Program-made: the position numbers and the translations under genes | Notes under the pieces: generated by a model | Told to the model about the DNA's origin: nothing | The model's input: only the letters and a program-made list of their open reading frames with translations | Database searches by the model: none | Shown: positions 27,845 through 37,143 of the stretch, one piece after another | Position numbering within the stretch: position 1 is the first letter of the stretch | How the letters are laid out: each line of letters starts with the position of its first letter | From: a gamma proteobacterium HdN1 | GTDB lineage: Bacteria; Pseudomonadota; Gammaproteobacteria; Pseudomonadales; Ketobacteraceae | Reading direction: 5' to 3' | Assembly (NCBI GenBank): GCA_000198515.1 | Contig: FP929140.1 | Location: 2,392,527 to 2,456,526 of the forward strand | Length of the DNA: 64,000 nt

Positions 27845-27896
27845 ATATAGGTTAGATCAAAAAGCTAGCATGAAGGACAGGCTTGCCGCGACTGGA

Positions 27897-29234
27897 TCAT
27901 AACCGCCAGCGCAAACCTGCACCGATGGAATAAGTGGAGCCTTTGCTTTCGCCGCGACTCTCGCCGCCCTGTTCTACAAGGTTGCCATCCAGCGTTTGGG
28001 ACTTAAACGGCAGGGTGCGCTGGAGGGCGAAGTCGCCGCTCAATGCTTCTGAGAATGCGTAGCTCGCGCCGAGAGAGCCAGCAATATAGGTTTCCATTGG
28101 GAAGCTGAGTGTGCGGTAGGCTTTCGGGATTGGGGTTGGGTCGCGGTCTATGCCGGCCCGTACCGTAAAACGATCGGTTAGCGCGTAATCACCGCCCACG
28201 GCGAGCCGCCAAGTGTTGTGCCAGTGTTGCGGCTGGCGCTGGTTGATGCCGAGTGTGGTGCGCACGTCTAGCGCTTCGAAGGTGCTCCATTCCGTCCAAG
28301 TTGCGTCGGCCTGCACGTTTAGACGTGGGGTGAGCGCATGGAACACGCTGAGCGACGCGCTTGCTGGGCTGCTCATGGTTAATCGAGCATCGGTGACAAG
28401 GCGTATCTGGCGGTGCGCTGAGGCTTGTGGGTAGGCGGATAGGTGAACATCGCCTTCCAGATCGTGGCGGATTCGGCTGCGGTAGGAGGCGCCTACGCGG
28501 GTGTTGTCGTCGATTTGGTAAAGTGTGCCGAAGGTAAAGCCCCAGTTGAGATCGTCTGCTTCCAGTTTTGAGCGCCCGTCGCGGCTGGCATCTCCAGGAG
28601 TTCCGCAGTTGGGTAAGGTCAGCATGCTGCAAATGCTATAGCTATCGAATGCGGTAGTGTTTTCAAGGTCGAGCCGTTCAATGGCGAATCCCATGGCAAC
28701 GCTGAGTTGATCGGTGAGTGATTGTGCAAGGCTGACGGTTAAGCGCATTCCTACTAGCGAGGATTCTTGGTTTTGATAGCGAATTGCGGAGTCTTTCGGC
28801 ATGTCGATGGTGGAAGCCATCGGTACATTAAAGGCAATGCCAATCGCGCCTTTGTTTGGCGTGGGAATGGCGTAGTAAAAGTTTGGAACTACGTCTTTGC
28901 TTTGATGGGTGACGTTGCCTTCCCCCGGAACCGCTGTAACGCCACCGTTGATGCCAGGAGAGGCAATTGTGGCGCCGCCGGTGAAGTGAAGGGTATTGCT
29001 AAGCATTGCGACGCCGCCAACCAGTTCTGGCTTGGTGAGCCGAACCAGGCCCGCGGGATTGTAATAGGCGGTGCTTGCATCGCGTGCTTCGGCAGCACCG
29101 CCAGAGAACGCATCCCCTAAGCGGCGAACCGAGAGTTCGTCAAGAATGTATCCTTGCGCCCAAAGCGGGCCAGAGAATGCAACGAGCGCGGGAAGCGACA
29201 GGAGCCGCAGGTTACGAATTGCTGTGTCTCTCAT
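27897..29234 (-). CDS. FadL/OmpP1/TodX-type outer membrane transporter
   Basis: A 445-residue beta-barrel of the FadL family, which moves long-chain fatty acids or other hydrophobic molecules across the outer membrane. The signal peptide is MRDTAIRNLRLLSLPALVAF...LWAQG. The family hallmark follows: the mature N-terminal hatch and SVRRLGDAFSGGAAEARDASTAYYNPAGL. Strand-like segments continue to a terminal aromatic-rich strand ending GAGLRWRL. The start at ATG 29234 is preferred over GTG 29246 from ribosome-site spacing. It is last in a probable three-gene unit with two Tat-exported enzymes, so its cargo may be their substrate or product. Confidence 0.9.
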   Translation of the reverse strand: MRDTAIRNLRLLSLPALVAFSGPLWAQGYILDELSVRRLGDAFSGGAAEARDASTAYYNPAGLVRLTKPELVGGVAMLSNTLHFTGGATIASPGINGGVTAVPGEGNVTHQSKDVVPNFYYAIPTPNKGAIGIAFNVPMASTIDMPKDSAIRYQNQESSLVGMRLTVSLAQSLTDQLSVAMGFAIERLDLENTTAFDSYSICSMLTLPNCGTPGDASRDGRSKLEADDLNWGFTFGTLYQIDDNTRVGASYRSRIRHDLEGDVHLSAYPQASAHRQIRLVTDARLTMSSPASASLSVFHALTPRLNVQADATWTEWSTFEALDVRTTLGINQRQPQHWHNTWRLAVGGDYALTDRFTVRAGIDRDPTPIPKAYRTLSFPMETYIAGSLGASYAFSEALSGDFALQRTLPFKSQTLDGNLVEQGGESRGESKGSTYSIGAGLRWRL

Positions 29235-29296
29235 AGCCTTACCCACCTTGACCGACGAATTTATTGACGAACGAAATACGACGTTACGGCAACTGC

Positions 29297-30580
29297 TTAG
29301 TGGTCAAATACTTGAGAAAAAGGCGCCCACCACGCGAGCTGCTGATCGCCCTGAAACGCAAGCAGATTACCGAATTGAAGCAATACCGCCTCGCTTTGTG
29401 TAGGGCGGAAAAATAAATAATCGCCAACACGCAGGCCAGTCGTTGCAGACCCGTTGTACATCATTTGGTTGCTAGAGAAACCATATAGCGCATTTTCGCG
29501 AATCCCGCGAGGCGAAACCGGCTTGGCTTTCCAGTAGCCGCCGTAGATGAAGTAGGTTTGCGAGCGATTTACATCCCATTTTTGCCAGAGCGCGCCCAAG
29601 GGCAGCGGCCCGGGTAGCTTGAGCCCTGTCCACTGTTTGAGAACGGGGGTTGCAATAAAGGCCGCCGGTTCGAATGATGCCAGTGCGGGGGTGTCGAAAT
29701 CGGTCGGTTTTACTAAGCAGCTTCCTGCCGAGAGTTCGGTAAGAGGGGTGTCTGTGCCGTGTAGCATGACCGTTGGACTGCCGGCGCCGTTGAAGGTCAG
29801 ATCAGTGCGTGCGGCGATGGTTGGCCATTTGGCCTTTAGGTAATCGACATAACGCCGGTATTCAGCGATGGAGTTTGCAAGGCTTTTTTCAGTGGATTCA
29901 AGGATCGACGGCAGTTTGCCGACGTGGCCGTCGTAGCCCATAAAACCCGCAAATTGCAGGTGGCTGGGGTTGGCAAGGATGGTGGTGAGCAGCTCGTCGA
30001 GTTGGCTAGGATCGGTCATACCACCACGGTGTAAGCCTACGTCGATCTCGATGCTGATGCGCATGCTGCGCTCTAGGCGCTTGGCGAGCTGGAGATATTC
30101 TTCGAGGCGGGCTGGGGTGTCGATCAGCCATTGCAGTTGCAGATCGGGATTGAATGCGCCTTCAAGTTTTGCGTAGAAGCGCTCTGCGGCGTCGATGGGC
30201 ATCGGTTTGCCGAGTAGTAAATCGACATCCGGTTCGGCGGCTGCAAGATCGTTCATGAAGGGCTGCTGGAACGTCATGATGCGCTTGGAGCCGGTCCATT
30301 CCATGATTTGCTGGACGAGGCCCAAGCTCGGTAACGACTTGGCTACGATGCGATAGTGCCTGCCAATCGTGCGCAGATGGGCCATTAGTTTTTCGGTATT
30401 CTGCTGCATGCGGGCAGCGTCAATCAAAAGCAATGGCCGGCCAATTTTCCACTGCTTGAGTTGTCCGTTCAGGCTTTCGAAATAGGGTTCGTACGGCGCG
30501 CCGATGTCGCTTGGGCGCAGGGTGATTCCGCCGACAACGGCAGCAGCTACGCCGCCTAAGAGAAAGGTGCGACGGTTCAT
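29297..30580 (-). CDS. Tat-exported PLP enzyme, D-threonine aldolase/alanine racemase-like
   Basis: 427 residues. The N-terminus MNRRTFLLGGVAAAVVGG is a twin-arginine-type signal. The rest has the alanine-racemase-like TIM-barrel layout of D-threonine aldolase/DSD1-type PLP enzymes: PLLLIDAARMQQNTEKL, the likely PLP lysine in HYRIVAKSLPS, SMRISIEIDVGLHRGG, and FAGFMGYDGHVGK. Family members act on D-amino acids or related compounds; the substrate here is open. Export by Tat makes sense for a cofactor-containing enzyme. The start overlaps the stop of the upstream FAD oxidase gene by 4 bases. Confidence 0.82.
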   Translation of the reverse strand: MNRRTFLLGGVAAAVVGGITLRPSDIGAPYEPYFESLNGQLKQWKIGRPLLLIDAARMQQNTEKLMAHLRTIGRHYRIVAKSLPSLGLVQQIMEWTGSKRIMTFQQPFMNDLAAAEPDVDLLLGKPMPIDAAERFYAKLEGAFNPDLQLQWLIDTPARLEEYLQLAKRLERSMRISIEIDVGLHRGGMTDPSQLDELLTTILANPSHLQFAGFMGYDGHVGKLPSILESTEKSLANSIAEYRRYVDYLKAKWPTIAARTDLTFNGAGSPTVMLHGTDTPLTELSAGSCLVKPTDFDTPALASFEPAAFIATPVLKQWTGLKLPGPLPLGALWQKWDVNRSQTYFIYGGYWKAKPVSPRGIRENALYGFSSNQMMYNGSATTGLRVGDYLFFRPTQSEAVLLQFGNLLAFQGDQQLAWWAPFSQVFDH

Positions 30581-31986
30581 GATGCGCCCCCTAACAGTTT
30601 TTTCATGTAATCGTTCAACATTCGGCCTTGGGGATCAAGCTGTTTTTGAAGAGCGATAAAATCGTCAAAGCGCTCGTAGGCTCGGCGGGCGTCGGCAGTG
30701 GTAAAGTTGTTGAGTTTGCCCCAGTGAGGGCGGCCGTTACGCGCCTTGAGCATCGGCTCCACCAGATCGAATACAGGGCGGTAGTCTTGTTCGTAATACT
30801 GGTGGAAGGAGAGGGATGCGCCTGCACGCCGATAGAATGGCGAGAGCCAGCTTTCTTCGGCGGCGGTGTAGCGGTATTCGATGGGGAAGAATACGTTGAC
30901 GTCGGATTTTTTCAGCATGGTGACGGCTTCTTCCAGCACTGCGAGGCCGTTTTCCGCGGGTACGGTGTATTCCATTTCGTTGAAGCGTACGGTTCGCGGG
31001 GTGGCGAATAGCTGTGATGAAGGGCCGCGGCGAACGTCTTCGGTCACGAAAAAGCCCAAGGCGCGTTGGATGGTTGAGGTCAGCCATGCGTGGTTCATCG
31101 ACAGCTTGGAGGCCCACTCAAGGGTTGCGTTATCGTCTTCGGGAATGAGCTTGAGGTCGGGCTTGTCGGTAAAATCCAGCGTTTTAATGATCGCGCGGTT
31201 GCCAAAGGGGAATACGAACATTTCGATGCTGCGGTGTTGGTGGCGTTCGCGTTCTACGATGTCCATGGCTTCCCGGATATCGCGCACTCGCGTGGTTTCT
31301 TCCAAGCGGTAGGCAGCTGCGTTCTGGAACGTGATTTCGGTGATTACCCCGAATGAGCCAAGTGATGTGCGTGCGGCGTTGAGTAAATCGGGGTTGGATT
31401 CGTCGATGACGTGCGCGGTTCCGTCTGGCGTCATCAGGCGGAGGGCTTGGGTGCAGGCGGAGAGGCTGGGGAGTTTTTCGCCGGTGCCGTGGGTGGCGGT
31501 ACTGATCGCGCCTGCCAGTGATTGGGTGTCGATATCGGGCTGGTTGATAAAGCTCTGGCCGTTTTCGTAGGCGAGTCGGCTGGCGTTGGAAAGCCGCGTG
31601 CCGGCGCCGAAAGTGGCGGTGTGGAGAGCGGCGTCGTGGCGAATCAGGCCCGACATTTGTTCAACGGAAATCATCAGCCCTTGATTGGGCACCAGAGGGC
31701 TGAACGAGTGGCTGCCGCCAAAGCAGCGTACCGGCAGGTCGGTGCTGGTGAGGAGTTCGCGGAGCTCGGTTTCGTTCTTTGGATAGCCAAACTTGGAAGG
31801 TGTAATCCCTTGCGATCCTGACCAGTTGTGCCATTGCGGTGCTTCGGTTCCGGCTTGATCCCCTTGTGGTGTTGCGATGGGGCTGCAGGCGCTGAGTGGC
31901 GCGAGCGTTGCGAGTGGCGCAAGAGAGGCAGCTTTTAAAAGCAGGCGACGGTTGGGGTCGGGGAGCTTAGGCGTTTGCGGAGACAT
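30577..31986 (-). CDS. Tat-exported FAD-linked oxidase, aldonolactone oxidase-like
   Basis: 469 residues. The signal has a twin arginine (PNRRLLLKAASLAPL) and ends in a lipobox-like PLSAC, so the protein may be a Tat-exported lipoprotein. The PCMH-type FAD domain shows PVRCFGGSHSFSPL, where the His is at the place of covalent flavin attachment in aldonolactone oxidases, and SLAGAISTATHGTG. The C-terminal domain has the ALO-type ending GRPHWGKLNN. By family it would oxidise a sugar lactone or alditol with oxygen or another acceptor. It is first in a unit with the PLP enzyme (4-base overlap) and the FadL porin. Confidence 0.85.
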   Translation of the reverse strand: MSPQTPKLPDPNRRLLLKAASLAPLATLAPLSACSPIATPQGDQAGTEAPQWHNWSGSQGITPSKFGYPKNETELRELLTSTDLPVRCFGGSHSFSPLVPNQGLMISVEQMSGLIRHDAALHTATFGAGTRLSNASRLAYENGQSFINQPDIDTQSLAGAISTATHGTGEKLPSLSACTQALRLMTPDGTAHVIDESNPDLLNAARTSLGSFGVITEITFQNAAAYRLEETTRVRDIREAMDIVERERHQHRSIEMFVFPFGNRAIIKTLDFTDKPDLKLIPEDDNATLEWASKLSMNHAWLTSTIQRALGFFVTEDVRRGPSSQLFATPRTVRFNEMEYTVPAENGLAVLEEAVTMLKKSDVNVFFPIEYRYTAAEESWLSPFYRRAGASLSFHQYYEQDYRPVFDLVEPMLKARNGRPHWGKLNNFTTADARRAYERFDDFIALQKQLDPQGRMLNDYMKKLLGGAS

Positions 31987-32140
31987 GGCAGAGGATCGCT
32001 TTTATTTTAGTACTATCGTAGCGTTATTGTGCTGAACAAATGGGACGATTGTCCAACCGTTTTTTGTTGTCATTCGGGGTAGCTTTGTTTTCGCCACGGT
32101 TACAAACGAGGTGGCCGGCGATGTGGGTAAACGGGGCAGA

Positions 32141-32179
32141 TGCTAGCAAGTTAACCGATGTTTCGTTAACTTGCCAGCA
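32141..32179. repeat. Inverted repeat with GTTAAC half-sites
   Basis: TGCTAGCAAGTTAAC (32141-32155) and GTTAACTTGCCAGCA (32165-32179) pair over 15 bp with one mismatch around a 9-base loop. It lies between the end of the prohibitin-like gene and the start of the Tat enzyme operon, both on the minus strand. It could be a terminator without a T-run or an operator. The rest of 31987-32218 shows nothing I can assign. Confidence 0.6.
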
Positions 32180-32218
32180 TGATGTGATTGACTGTTGATG
32201 TGGTTAACGCATGAAGGC

Positions 32219-33112
32219 TTAGCGGCTGGATTTTGCGTCTAAGAAGGGGATGGTTGTATTGGGGAGCATGGTTTTGGGAAGCGCGCCATCCCAGCGTTCG
32301 GCTTTGGTTAGTTCAACCAGATTCTGATTTTGGGCAAGCGCGTCTGCGCGGCTGCGAATGGCGGAGGCTTCCGCTTCGCCGCGAATGCGGATGGCCTCCG
32401 CTTCTGCTTTGGCGCGGGCGAGCTGAGAATCGGCATCAGCATTTGCGCGGGTCACGGCAATCTCGGCGGTGACGCGTTCTTTCTCAAGGTTCTGACGTTG
32501 GGTTTGCACTTCGACTTCGGCACGCATACGGTCTTCTACGGAGCGTTCGTAAGCATCGCTAAAATCAATGTTTTCGATCTGGACGGACTGAATTTCTACC
32601 GGGCCGTGGGTGGATTTGCGGATCGCTTCGGTGGTTTCTGCCACAAAGCGGGAGCGCTCTTGAACCACGGAAATTGCGTTGTAGCGGCCAAACACGTTTT
32701 CGATCTGGGTGGGAACCTGACGGTCGATCAGGCGGGCGACCATGCCATCAATGCTGCGAAAGTTTGAGTAGAGAGCTTCAACCTCGGCAGGAGGGACGCT
32801 AAAGGTGACGGAGGCGCGCAGTTTTGCGGGCTGTTGGTCACGGCTGTAGGCTTGCAGGTCGCTGTAGCTGACGGTGTTGGTTTGGGTAGAAATTTTGGCG
32901 ATGGAGTCAAAAAAGGGCAGCTTGAAGCCTAAGCCGGGCTCGGCCGTGCCGATGATTTTGCCGTTGCGGAGGTGAACGCCGCGCTCACCTTGGTCGACGG
33001 TAAACCAGCTCCCCATGACGGTGGCAATGATTGCCAAGAGGATGGCTCCGGCGATGATTGCGCCAAAGCTCTTTGGGGGAGTTGCGTTAAAGGTTTGTGA
33101 TTTCGGCGGCAT
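32219..33112 (-). CDS. Prohibitin-like SPFH domain membrane protein
   Basis: 297 residues. One N-terminal membrane helix (GAIIAGAILLAIIATVMGSWF) is followed by a PHB/SPFH domain: VDQGERGVHLRNGKIIG, EPGLGFKLPFFDSI, VTFSVPPAEVEALY and VEIQSVQIENIDFSDAYERSVEDRM. A long coiled coil rich in A, E and R follows (VQTQRQNLEKERVTAEIAVTRA...). SPFH proteins form ring-shaped membrane assemblies that often regulate FtsH-type proteases; that link is family knowledge, not visible here. It sits 27 bases after rsmD on the same strand. Confidence 0.9.
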   Translation of the reverse strand: MPPKSQTFNATPPKSFGAIIAGAILLAIIATVMGSWFTVDQGERGVHLRNGKIIGTAEPGLGFKLPFFDSIAKISTQTNTVSYSDLQAYSRDQQPAKLRASVTFSVPPAEVEALYSNFRSIDGMVARLIDRQVPTQIENVFGRYNAISVVQERSRFVAETTEAIRKSTHGPVEIQSVQIENIDFSDAYERSVEDRMRAEVEVQTQRQNLEKERVTAEIAVTRANADADSQLARAKAEAEAIRIRGEAEASAIRSRADALAQNQNLVELTKAERWDGALPKTMLPNTTIPFLDAKSSR

Positions 33113-33139
33113 ATAAATCCCTGTATTACCGTGGTGTGA

Positions 33140-33832
33140 TTAAAGTGCTTCTTGTTCTGCTGAAGGCGGTTCCTGTCGTAAAGGTGGCTCCCGTCGCAAG
33201 AGCAGCATCCGTTTACCTGCGTTCTGAATTTGGCGATAGTGTCGCCAGTGGCTAGGGAGGCTGTCAAGCGAGAGCGCAGGTTCGTGCTCAAGATAAATCC
33301 AAGCGCGCTCTGCCAGCCAGCCGTTTTTTTCGAGAGTCTGAACCGCTTTTTCGAGTAGGTCTTGGTGGAAGGGGGGGTCGAGAAATACCACGTCAAACGG
33401 TTCGCTGGGTGGGCGTGCGAGGATTCGCAGTGCGTCGCCTTCGAGAATTTTGGCGTGGGTGTCTTCAACCTCGTGCAAAAAGGCTTTGATGGTGGTGATG
33501 GCGCGTGGATTTTTCTCAATCAGCGTTACGCTTCGCGCACGCCGTGAAAGCGCTTCCAAGCCGAGTGCGCCGCTGCCGGCAAATACATCTAGGCAGCGTT
33601 TGCCTTCGATCTCGAACATCAGCCAGTTGAACAGAGTCTCTCGCAGGCGATCTAGCGTCGGGCGTAGGCCGTCGATGTCGGGAACCTGTAAGCGTCGGCC
33701 GCGCCATTCGCCGCTGATGATGCGCACGCTACCGCGCCCCCCATGAGCGCCGTTGCGCCCTTGGGGTTTGGTCGATTTGGTCGATTTGGTCGATTTGTGC
33801 GGCACGTTCTGGCGGTTTTCGTGTGGCTTCAA
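33140..33832 (-). CDS. rsmD: 16S rRNA (guanine966-N2)-methyltransferase
   Basis: 230 residues. The class I SAM methyltransferase core has RIISGEWRGRRLQVP and GLRPTLDRLRETLFNWL, the SAM-binding motif CLDVFAGSGALGLEALSR, and the catalytic N6/N2-type motif DVVFLDPPFHQ. It methylates G966 of 16S rRNA. A basic 35-residue N-terminal extension contains an in-frame 9-base tandem repeat (33769-33797) giving STKSTKSTK. It overlaps the preceding M16 gene by 4 bases. The rsmD-M16-M16 order is conserved in pseudomonads. Confidence 0.95.
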   Translation of the reverse strand: MKPHENRQNVPHKSTKSTKSTKPQGRNGAHGGRGSVRIISGEWRGRRLQVPDIDGLRPTLDRLRETLFNWLMFEIEGKRCLDVFAGSGALGLEALSRRARSVTLIEKNPRAITTIKAFLHEVEDTHAKILEGDALRILARPPSEPFDVVFLDPPFHQDLLEKAVQTLEKNGWLAERAWIYLEHEPALSLDSLPSHWRHYRQIQNAGKRMLLLRREPPLRQEPPSAEQEAL

Positions 33833-35445
33833 GGGGCTTTGGGTTCCTGTGAGTGACTGTGAGCCGCTGCGCGGCTTGCAGGAATAGTTGGCACCGCTCG
33901 GCCACCGACCATCAGCGTGATCTGCGCGTGAGAGGCAATGTCTTTGGCGAAGGCGTTGCGAACGTCGGCCAAGGTGACTGCGGCGATTTTTTCCGGCAGC
34001 GTTTTTAGGTAGTCGAGGGGTAGGTCGTAAAACGCCATCGCGCCGAGTTGATCAACGATGGCTCGATTGTTGGCCGTGGAGAGAGGCAGGCCGCCCAAGA
34101 TGTTTTTCTTGGTAGCTTCTAGTTCTTGCTCGGTAGGGCCTTCGGCAATGAATTTCTTGAAAGTGCTGTTCACTAATGCCAGCGCTTGATCGGCGGTCTC
34201 ATTGCTGGTTTGCAATCCCATGGTGAAGGGGCCGGCTTGCGCCATGGGCGAGATGCTGCTGTATACGCTGTAGGCGAGGCCGTTGTCTTGGCGGATAATT
34301 TGATTGAGTCGGGAGGCGAAGCCGCCACCGCCGAGAATTTCATTGCCGACATAAAGCGCGGCCCAGTCAGGAGTGCGCCGATCGACGCTTAAACCACCTA
34401 CGACAATGTGCGTTTGGCTGCTGGCAAAGGGTAGACGGATTTCTTGGGATGCGGTTGCGCCTTTGGGAACTGGCAGGGCAGGAGCAGGTTCGCCTTGAGG
34501 AAGGGCGTTATCAATGGCGCTGGCAATCTGGTTGGCTTTTTCGCGGTCGATGGCGCCGGTAATTGCGATCACAAGGTTGGACGCAACATAGTAACGAGAG
34601 TGGAAAGCGGCGATATCGCTGGCGGTAATGGCTTTCAGGCTTTCAGGCGTGCCGGATGGCGGGATTCCATAGGGATGGCCCGCATATAACACGCTATAGA
34701 AGACGCGATTTAGGGTCGCTTCAGGGCGCTGTTTTTCGGCTTCTAGGCCGACCAGCATTTGCTGGCGGATTCTTGAAAGTGATTCTGCCGGAAAGCTTGG
34801 GTGGGCGCTTACGTCATAGAGCAGTGCGAGTGCTTTGTCGAGGTAGGCGGGATCCGTGAGGGTGCGTAGCGAGATAATGGCCATGTCGCGGTACGAGCCG
34901 AGGCCGATAGAAGCGCCGATGCTCTCTAGCTGGCGAGCGATTTCATCGACGTTGGCGCTGGGAGTGCCTTCATCTAGGAGGCTGTTGGTGATTGCGGCAA
35001 GGCCGGGAAGCTTGTCGTCGCGTGCGGCTCCGGCGTTGAATACAAGGCGCACGTCTAACATCGGCACTTCGTCGGCTTCGACAAACATGACCTTGGCGCC
35101 TTTGGGTGTTTTCCAGCTTTGAATATCAATGTCTTGCTTGCGGGGTGCGGCTTCTTGGATGAGGCGCTCGGAGGAGAGCAATTCGCGGGTGGGCAAGTTG
35201 CCTGCGGCAGCATTGGTAGCGCCTGCGGCAGCATCGGTGGTGCCAGTCGCTTGAGAGGGGGCGTTAGAATGCGCGGCCGAGTTCACCGCATGGGCGGTTG
35301 CTAGGCTTTCTTGGCGCGTGGGTTTTAGCGAATAAAGCACCACCAGCAGGGTGAGAATGGAGGTGAAAAAGGCCAATAATCGGATGATTTTCCTGCGGTC
35401 GTCCGCGCGCTTTTGATTTCTGTCTGAGGAGGAGGGCGCGGTCAT
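33829..35445 (-). CDS. M16 peptidase family protein lacking the zinc motif
   Basis: 538 residues. One N-terminal membrane anchor (LLAFFTSILTLLVVLY) precedes an Ala-rich linker and two M16-type domains. The HxxEH zinc site is absent: the equivalent helix reads LAAITNSLLDEGT. The second domain keeps GGLSVDRRTPDWAALYVGNEILGGGGFASRLNQ. This is the usual non-catalytic partner that pairs with a catalytic M16 subunit, as in mitochondrial processing peptidase-like dimers. It overlaps the upstream catalytic gene by 4 bases and rsmD downstream by 4 bases, so the three are one operon. Location: periplasmic side of the inner membrane. Confidence 0.9.
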   Translation of the reverse strand: MTAPSSSDRNQKRADDRRKIIRLLAFFTSILTLLVVLYSLKPTRQESLATAHAVNSAAHSNAPSQATGTTDAAAGATNAAAGNLPTRELLSSERLIQEAAPRKQDIDIQSWKTPKGAKVMFVEADEVPMLDVRLVFNAGAARDDKLPGLAAITNSLLDEGTPSANVDEIARQLESIGASIGLGSYRDMAIISLRTLTDPAYLDKALALLYDVSAHPSFPAESLSRIRQQMLVGLEAEKQRPEATLNRVFYSVLYAGHPYGIPPSGTPESLKAITASDIAAFHSRYYVASNLVIAITGAIDREKANQIASAIDNALPQGEPAPALPVPKGATASQEIRLPFASSQTHIVVGGLSVDRRTPDWAALYVGNEILGGGGFASRLNQIIRQDNGLAYSVYSSISPMAQAGPFTMGLQTSNETADQALALVNSTFKKFIAEGPTEQELEATKKNILGGLPLSTANNRAIVDQLGAMAFYDLPLDYLKTLPEKIAAVTLADVRNAFAKDIASHAQITLMVGGRAVPTIPASRAAAHSHSQEPKAP

Positions 35446-36917
35446 GGGTGTGCTTCCTTCTGGGCTTCTTGTTTTTGTGCTTCTTGGCTCTGTGCTTTTT
35501 GCGCAGCGGCGGGGATGAGTTCGGCAACGGTGCGTCGCGCGGCAACAAGGTATTTACGGGCCGCAGCCTGCACTTGTTCTGGGGTTACAGCAGCAAGCTG
35601 TTGCGCTTGCAGATCGCCTTCGCGCCAATCGCGGCCGATGCTGACGAGTGCGCCGATTTCGTAGGCTTGGCCGCTAATGGAATCTTGTTTGTAGATAAGG
35701 CCGGAGACAATTTGTGCGCGCACGCGCTGCATTTCGTCTTCCGTAGGGAGGGTGTTTTGCAAGCGGTCGATTTCGGTCTGGATCGCCTGCTCAAGCGCTT
35801 GGTGGCTGATGCCTTGGCTGGGAATGCCGGTAATCGAAAACAGATCGTCACCCAGTGAATAGCCGTTATAGCTAGTGCCAATGCTGGCCGCAACTTTGCT
35901 CCCGCGAATCAGCTCGGTTTCGAGGCGAGCACTGACGCCGCCATCCAGCACGCCGGCGGCCATGCGAAGTGCGTAGACGTCTGCGGGATCGGAGGCGGTG
36001 TTAATGCCAGGGACGTTATAGCCGATAAAGAGTGCCGGAACTCGTGCGGGTGCTTCGACTCTCAAGCGGCGCTCGCCCAGTGGCGGCGCTTCAAGATTAC
36101 GCGGTGCGGGCGGCAAGGTTTTACGGGCGAGTGGCCCGAAATAGCGTTTTGCGAGTGCGAATACGTCGTCTGCTTTGACGTCCCCCACAACGACAACCGT
36201 TGCGTTATTGGGCGCGTACCATCGCTTATACCACTGGCGGGCATCTTCGGCGCTCATGTCGTTGAGGTCGGCGCGCCAACCGATCACGGGATGGTGGTAG
36301 CCGGAACTGAGATAGGCTGCCGCCTGAAAACGCTCCCATGCGAGTGCGTTGGGGTTGTCGTCGGTGCGCATACGGCGCTCTTCTTTGATGACTTCGATTT
36401 CTTTGGCAAATTCGTCATCTGGCATCAGGGCGTTGGCCATGCGATCGGCTTCGAGCTCAAATGACAAGGGCAGGTTATTGGCGCCCATCATTTGGTAATA
36501 GCCGGTGTAGTCATAACTGGTGAAGGCGTTTTCCTCGCCGCCGTAGCTTGCAACGATGCGGGAAAACTCACCGGTAGGCACTTTTGGAGTGCCTTTGAAC
36601 ATCATGTGCTCTAGCGCGTGTGACATGCCGGTTTTTCCGGTGGGCTCGTAGCTGGATCCTACCCGATACCAGATTTGCGACACCATCACCGGCGCACGGT
36701 GATCTTCGCGCACGATGATGCGCAGGCCGTTCTCTAGCGTGTGCTCAAAGGTGCGTTCTGCCGGTGTGCTCGCGGCGGTGGATGCGCCCACGGTGCCGAG
36801 TGTGCTTGCAGTAGGGGAGGCATTTGCAGCAAAAGAATACGGGGCGCTCATGCCGATGGTGAAGGTGAGCAGGAGCGCTGCGGAACGTTGTGCGGGGCGA
36901 GGCGAGAGGCAGGTCAA
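35442..36917 (-). CDS. M16 family zinc metallopeptidase (catalytic subunit)
   Basis: 491 residues with a signal peptide (SAALLLTFTIGMSAPYSFA). The inverted zinc motif HxxEH is GMSHALEHMMFKGT, and the downstream third ligand lies in EIEVIKEERRMRTDDNP. The region IGYNVPGINTASDPADVYAL and the Gly-rich DGGVSARLETELIRGS match the second M16 domain. By homology it degrades small peptides or processes exported proteins in the periplasm with the inactive partner encoded next. The C-terminal tail is rich in Q, E, A and K. A 226-base divergent spacer separates it from the diiron gene. Confidence 0.93.
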   Translation of the reverse strand: MTCLSPRPAQRSAALLLTFTIGMSAPYSFAANASPTASTLGTVGASTAASTPAERTFEHTLENGLRIIVREDHRAPVMVSQIWYRVGSSYEPTGKTGMSHALEHMMFKGTPKVPTGEFSRIVASYGGEENAFTSYDYTGYYQMMGANNLPLSFELEADRMANALMPDDEFAKEIEVIKEERRMRTDDNPNALAWERFQAAAYLSSGYHHPVIGWRADLNDMSAEDARQWYKRWYAPNNATVVVVGDVKADDVFALAKRYFGPLARKTLPPAPRNLEAPPLGERRLRVEAPARVPALFIGYNVPGINTASDPADVYALRMAAGVLDGGVSARLETELIRGSKVAASIGTSYNGYSLGDDLFSITGIPSQGISHQALEQAIQTEIDRLQNTLPTEDEMQRVRAQIVSGLIYKQDSISGQAYEIGALVSIGRDWREGDLQAQQLAAVTPEQVQAAARKYLVAARRTVAELIPAAAQKAQSQEAQKQEAQKEAHP

Positions 36918-37143
36918 GGTGTTATCTCTGTGTTTTTCGATGTTTTACGTGTTCGGGCTGTTCGGTTTGACAGAATTGTATCTGAATGGTTCGGATTTAC
37001 GGTTCGTTACAGTGCTTTGTGCGCCGCTACTTCTTGTGTGATAGCGCCCAACTGTTCGGAAAAGCCCGCAGTTGCTTGCTAAATAGGTAGGTTTTCGGTA
37101 CAAAATTGGTTAGGGCGTATCCATAAAACAAGAGGCAGCAATC

